A stretch of 6,165 nucleotides of DNA, from the NCBI GenBank assembly GCA_030620575.1, contig JAUXEL010000102.1:1-6165 (forward strand), written 5' to 3'. Positions 5,573 through 6,165 of this stretch are shown one piece after another (the first letter of the stretch is position 1; each line of letters opens with the position of its first letter). The translations under genes were made by a program, and so were the position numbers. Origin of the DNA: Fidelibacterota bacterium (GTDB lineage: Bacteria; Fidelibacterota; Fidelibacteria; Fidelibacterales; Fidelibacteraceae). The notes beneath the pieces are model-generated. The model searched no databases. It saw only the letters and a program-made list of their open reading frames with translations, and was not told the origin of the DNA.

Positions 5573-5863
5573 TCAATCATCTTTGACAATACTGCGCAAA
5601 ACGATTTTATAATACATATCCCCTTTTTCTTTGATCCACCTCATCACATGACTGATGGTTTGGATGCTTTTAGGAAGATATTCGTGGATAATGATTTCAA
5701 GTATTTTGCTGTCTAATATATTTGCTGTCAGTTTATTTATTAGATATAAAATAATATTTCCGTTATCAGGTTGAAATACGGGTGCCGCTTTTACTTGCAC
5801 CTCGTTATCTGTGTCCATCCATTGGTAATCATTGTAAAACATATCGGATTTCAGATAAGTCAT
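5573..5863 (-). CDS. Hypothetical protein, 96 residues
   Basis: I do not recognise a family. The protein begins MTYLKSDMFYNDYQWMDTDN, has a polar, aromatic-rich N-terminal third, then a probably helical stretch (about 36-80) with 'NIILYLINKLTANI' and 'ISHVMRWIKEKG', and ends acidic (VKDD). No signal peptide or convincing membrane segment is seen. The start has a good ribosome site, AGAAGGA (5877-5871), 7 bases before the ATG, which is the main reason to accept it as a gene. It lies 89 bases downstream of the Hsp20 gene on the same strand, with a hairpin terminator between, so it needs read-through or its own unseen promoter. Its stop codon directly abuts the octamer array. A cytoplasmic accessory protein is possible, but function is unknown. 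Confidence 0.65.
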   Translation of the reverse strand: MTYLKSDMFYNDYQWMDTDNEVQVKAAPVFQPDNGNIILYLINKLTANILDSKILEIIIHEYLPKSIQTISHVMRWIKEKGDMYYKIVLRSIVKDD

Positions 5864-5895
5864 TTAATTTTCCTTCTTGTTTATTTTTTTTAGAA

Positions 5896-5924
5896 AAGCC
5901 CCGCATTGGGTGATAGCGGGGCTT
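5896..5924 (-). terminator. Hairpin terminator after the Hsp20 gene
   Basis: Perfect 9-base arms AAGCCCCGC (5896-5904) and GCGGGGCTT (5916-5924) enclose an 11-base loop. On the minus strand the stem runs into TTCT, then an A-rich stretch, so the T-tail is short but present; the plus-strand side has G-rich sequence instead. It lies 28 bases after the Hsp20 stop and about 30 bases before the next gene's start, where it could alternatively act as a leader hairpin. Confidence 0.7.
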
Positions 5925-5952
5925 AGGGGGTAAGGAAGGGATTTATAAAAGC

Positions 5953-6165
5953 TTAATTAATTTCAATCTTTCGTGGTTTGGCAACTTCATTCTTCGGAAT
6001 TTCTACCGTTAAAACTCCGGTATTCCAGTTACCCTTGATTTTATCAATATCTACATTGCCCGGAAGTTGAAAACTGCGGGAGAATTTACCATAAGAAATT
6101 TCATTCAGATGGTAATGTGAATCTTTTTCATGAACTTTTTCTTTCTTCTCACCGGAAATAGTGAT
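5953..6165 (-). CDS. Small heat shock protein, Hsp20/alpha-crystallin family (C-terminal part)
   Basis: Only the last 70 codons are inside the window; the gene continues past 6165, so its start is not seen. The frame is open to the edge. The fragment covers the second half of the alpha-crystallin domain: 'ITISGEKKEK', a charged loop, 'YGKFSRSFQLPGNVD' (25-39) and 'TGVLTVEIPK' (49-58), the family's hallmark order. It closes with 'RKIEIN', whose I-x-I motif (67-69) normally docks into neighbouring subunits to build the oligomer. Such proteins are cytosolic ATP-independent holdases that bind unfolding proteins under stress. The usual NGVL is TGVL here, a mild variation. A hairpin terminator follows 28 bases downstream. 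Any heat-shock promoter would be outside the window. Confidence 0.95.
   Translation of the reverse strand: MTISGEKKEKVHEKDSHYHLNEISYGKFSRSFQLPGNVDIDKIKGNWNTGVLTVEIPKNEVAKPRKIEIN

Overview
The window looks like a chromosome fragment from a moderately AT-rich member of the FCB superphylum (Bacteroidota, Ignavibacteria, Calditrichota, Neomarinimicrobiota and relatives). The main evidence is the small secreted protein at 2301-3017. It carries the 'LPVELTSFTA' lead-in and a C-terminal type IX secretion (Por/FlgD-like) tail with a 'YPNPFNP' motif, which I associate more with the non-Bacteroidota members. The group-1 type proline-catabolic aldehyde dehydrogenase fits the same assignment. The phylum is an inference, not proven.

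All identifiable genes are on the minus strand. From right to left they are: the C-terminal 70 residues of an Hsp20 small heat shock protein (5953-6165) with a hairpin terminator; an unrecognised 96-residue protein (5573-5863); a gene-free, repeat-rich stretch (about 4642-5572); an exported protein with a formylglycine-generating-enzyme (FGE/SUMF1) fold (3052-4641); 34 bases later, a small secreted protein with a type IX tail (2301-3017); a 422-base spacer full of imperfect hairpins; and the complete L-glutamate gamma-semialdehyde dehydrogenase (244-1878). A strong hairpin terminator at 49-78 probably ends a plus-strand gene lying to the left of the window.

The most interesting part is the pair 4641-2301. 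The first protein ends in an FGE/C-type-lectin-like fold without the catalytic cysteines. Its last ~44 codons are abruptly GC-rich and sit exactly where diversity-generating retroelements (DGRs) diversify their target proteins. No reverse transcriptase or template repeat is in the window, so this is a hypothesis. The partner gene could supply a surface-display or sorting function for the pair. The gene-free stretch holds a 15-copy octamer array, a 118/119-bp tandem duplication with terminator-like hairpins, a REP-like palindrome and a G8 tract.
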